Below, piece after piece: positions 5,930 to 7,307 of a stretch of 7,307 bases of DNA. The stretch is from Fimenecus sp045633505 (lineage in GTDB: Bacteria; Bacillota; Clostridia; Oscillospirales; Acutalibacteraceae). The notes under the pieces are model-generated. The model ran no database searches, was not told where the DNA came from, and saw nothing but the letters and a program-made list of their open reading frames with translations. Position 1 is the stretch's first letter, and each line of letters opens with the position of its first letter. A program made the translations under genes and the position numbers. Location: positions 1-7,307 of the forward strand of contig JAZQYK010000102.1 of assembly GCA_045633505.1 (NCBI GenBank), written 5' to 3'.

Positions 5930-5967
5930 AATCGGTAACTCAAAACGAGTTACCGATTTATTTTTTT
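5930..5967 (+). terminator. Rho-independent terminator of the kinase-metY operon
   Basis: AATCGGTAACTC (5930-5941) pairs perfectly with GAGTTACCGATT (5947-5958) across an AAAAC loop, followed by a T-rich run to 5967. This is a strong 12-bp intrinsic terminator immediately after metY. Confidence 0.95.
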
Positions 5968-6031
5968 GTACAATAAAGTTTGTAAAAATTTGTACAATGT
6001 CACAAAAATCTATATTTTGTATTTTTTTGTA
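5965..6031. promoter_or_regulatory. TTTGTA repeats with two TTGTACAA palindromes
   Basis: The hexamer TTTGTA occurs five times, at 5965, 5979, 5989, 6016 and 6026. Two copies extend to the identical decamer TTTGTACAAT (5965-5974 and 5989-5998), containing the perfect 8-bp palindrome TTGTACAA with centres 24 bp apart. They lie upstream of the permease promoter at 6042 and could be operator half-sites. The region is very AT-rich, so chance clustering is possible, and the first copy overlaps the metY terminator tail. Confidence 0.35.
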
Positions 6032-6041
6032 GAAATTTCAC

Positions 6042-6070
6042 TTTACAAGGGCATTATGTAGTGGTATGAT
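6042..6070 (+). promoter_or_regulatory. Promoter of the NCS2 permease gene
   Basis: TTTACA (6042-6047), a 17-bp spacer and TATGAT (6065-6070) with an extended TG at 6062-6063 are visible. Initiation near 6077 gives a leader of about 40 nt, so no purine or other nucleobase riboswitch fits here. Confidence 0.8.
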
Positions 6071-6116
6071 GAATGTGATTAAAAATCAATTTTTAATAAA
6101 AACGGAGGATGTAAAA

Positions 6117-7307
6117 ATGAAAATGGTTTACAACGTTAAAGACAAGCCAAAGTTTCCACAACTTCTTGTCTTTGCATTCCAACAACTTCTCGCAATTATG
6201 GCTGCTACAATCGCAGTTCCTGCAATCGTAGGTAACGGTATGACAGCATCTGCCGCTCTTTTCGGCGCAGGTGCAGGTACAATTATCTACCAGTTATTCA
6301 CAAAATTCAGAAGCCCTGTTTTCTTAGGCTCATCATTTGCTTTCATCGGCTCAATGTTTGCAGCTTTTGCAGGTGCAACGTCAATGCAGTTAGGATATTT
6401 AGGTCTTCTTATTGGTGCTCTTTTTGCAGGTCTTGTTTACGTAATTCTTGCTATTGTTGTTAAAATTGCTGGTGTTAACTGGATTAACAAGCTTATGCCT
6501 GCAGTTGTTATCGGACCAACGGTTGCTCTTATCGGTCTTTCACTTTCAGGTGCCGCTATTAAAGACGTATTCTCATACGGTCCACAGGATAGCAACGGCT
6601 CATTCATTATGACAACAAACATCTGGGTTTCACTCATTTGTGCTCTTGTTACTCTTTTTGTAGTTGTTATTGTTTCAACATACGGCAAAAAGATGGCTAA
6701 GCTCATTCCATTCATTATTGGTATTCTTTCAGGCTACGTAGTTGCTCTTGTATTTACAGTAATCGGTAAAGCAACCGGCAACGACGCTTTGATTGCTCTT
6801 GACCTTGCTCCGTTTGAAGCTCTTGTTGCTGACGGTATCACACTCAAAACATTCATTGCTGTACCTGAGTTCACTTTCCTTACAGCAATCGACGGTGTTA
6901 AGGATTTTGATTGGTCTTACGTTGCAACTGTTGCAGTTGCTTATGTTCCTGTTGCATTTGTTGTTTTTGCTGAACATATTGCTGACCATAAAAACCTTTC
7001 ATCAATTATTGAGCAGGACCTTCTTGAAGACCCAGGCCTTCACAGAACACTTCTCGGTGACGGTATCGGTTCATTCGTTGGTGCTGTATTCGGCGGTTGC
7101 CCAAATACAACTTACGGTGAATCAGTTGGTTGCGTTGCTATCACCAAAAACGCATCAGTTGCTACAATCACAACAACTGCTGTTATTGCAATGCTCATTT
7201 CATTCATCTCACCTTTCGTTGCTTTCCTTGATTCAATTCCGGGCTGTGTAATGGGCGGTGTTTGCATTACTCTTTACGGATTTATCGCAGTTAGCGGTCT
7301 TAAAATG
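6117..7307 (+). CDS. NCS2 family uracil/xanthine-type permease (3' end beyond window)
   Basis: The reading frame opens at ATG 6117, with GGAGG (6104-6108) 8 nt upstream, and stays open for 397 codons to the window edge. The product is an inner-membrane nucleobase:proton symporter of the NCS2/SLC23 family (UraA, PyrP, PbuX relatives), predicted to import uracil or a related base. Family signatures include QQLLAIMAATIAVP (22-35), SPVFLGSSFAFIG (66-78), the substrate-site motif AEHIADH with E286, and GGCPNTTYGES (326-336) with E335. The two glutamates are 49 residues apart, exactly as E241 and E290 in E. coli UraA. At the position of UraA H245, as I align it, there is D290. UraA has 429 residues, so only some 30 C-terminal residues are likely missing. 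DPGLHRTLLGDG (305-316) is typical of the uracil branch. Substrate is inferred. Confidence 0.9.
   Translation, partial: MKMVYNVKDKPKFPQLLVFAFQQLLAIMAATIAVPAIVGNGMTASAALFGAGAGTIIYQLFTKFRSPVFLGSSFAFIGSMFAAFAGATSMQLGYLGLLIGALFAGLVYVILAIVVKIAGVNWINKLMPAVVIGPTVALIGLSLSGAAIKDVFSYGPQDSNGSFIMTTNIWVSLICALVTLFVVVIVSTYGKKMAKLIPFIIGILSGYVVALVFTVIGKATGNDALIALDLAPFEALVADGITLKTFIAVPEFTFLTAIDGVKDFDWSYVATVAVAYVPVAFVVFAEHIADHKNLSSIIEQDLLEDPGLHRTLLGDGIGSFVGAVFGGCPNTTYGESVGCVAITKNASVATITTTAVIAMLISFISPFVAFLDSIPGCVMGGVCITLYGFIAVSGLKM

Noticed and set aside
5968..6116. Purine riboswitch before the permease
   Set aside because: The promoter at 6042-6070 leaves about 40 nt, too short for the aptamer, and no matching helices are visible.
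6793..7251. 152-codon leucine-rich open frame inside the permease gene
   Set aside because: It is a shadow frame produced by the CTT/GCT-rich codons of the permease; the permease frame itself carries the NCS2 motifs.

Overview
The window is AT-rich chromosomal DNA from a Firmicute, most likely a gut-type Clostridia of the Ruminococcaceae/Oscillospiraceae kind. I infer this from the strong GGAGG ribosome sites, TTGACA/TATAAT-type promoters with 17-bp spacers, the rplM-rpsI pair, a YitT/DUF2179 membrane protein, and intergenic hairpin repeats of a style I associate with such genomes. No mobile-element protein, CRISPR array, tRNA or rRNA was seen.

Layout: (1) 1-131 holds a foldback repeat, followed by a promoter and a YitT-family membrane protein gene (218-1138, +). 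(2) rpsI and rplM lie on the minus strand as a two-gene ribosomal operon (1245-2091), read from an almost consensus promoter at 2130-2158. Back-to-back terminators at 1164-1226 separate it from the YitT gene. (3) A 506-bp divergent intergenic region (2092-2597) carries the most striking object in the window. This is a 220-bp array of short hairpins separated by the 7-mer ATATCGA in its left half and by the reverse complement TCGATAT in its right half. The whole folds as one closed comb of stacked four-way junctions. (4) A TtcA-type PP-loop ATPase gene (2598-3317, +) follows. (5) A two-gene operon (3441-5926, +) comes next: an alkaline-phosphatase-superfamily enzyme of the archaeal-type phosphoglycerate mutase / proposed homoserine kinase group, then a MetY-type sulfhydrylase, closed by a strong terminator. 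(6) An NCS2 uracil/xanthine-type permease gene begins at 6117 and runs off the right edge.

Functionally, the protein genes are mostly housekeeping: translation, tRNA sulfur modification, homoserine/homocysteine metabolism and nucleobase uptake. The kinase-like gene and metY are separated by only 5 nt, which suggests they act together on homoserine-derived intermediates. All four clear promoters share a 17-bp spacer and a TGn extended -10.

The candidate undescribed system is the hairpin comb at 2348-2567. A smaller element at 10-112 has the same layout, with an outer helix, a pair of side hairpins, an inner helix and an apical loop.
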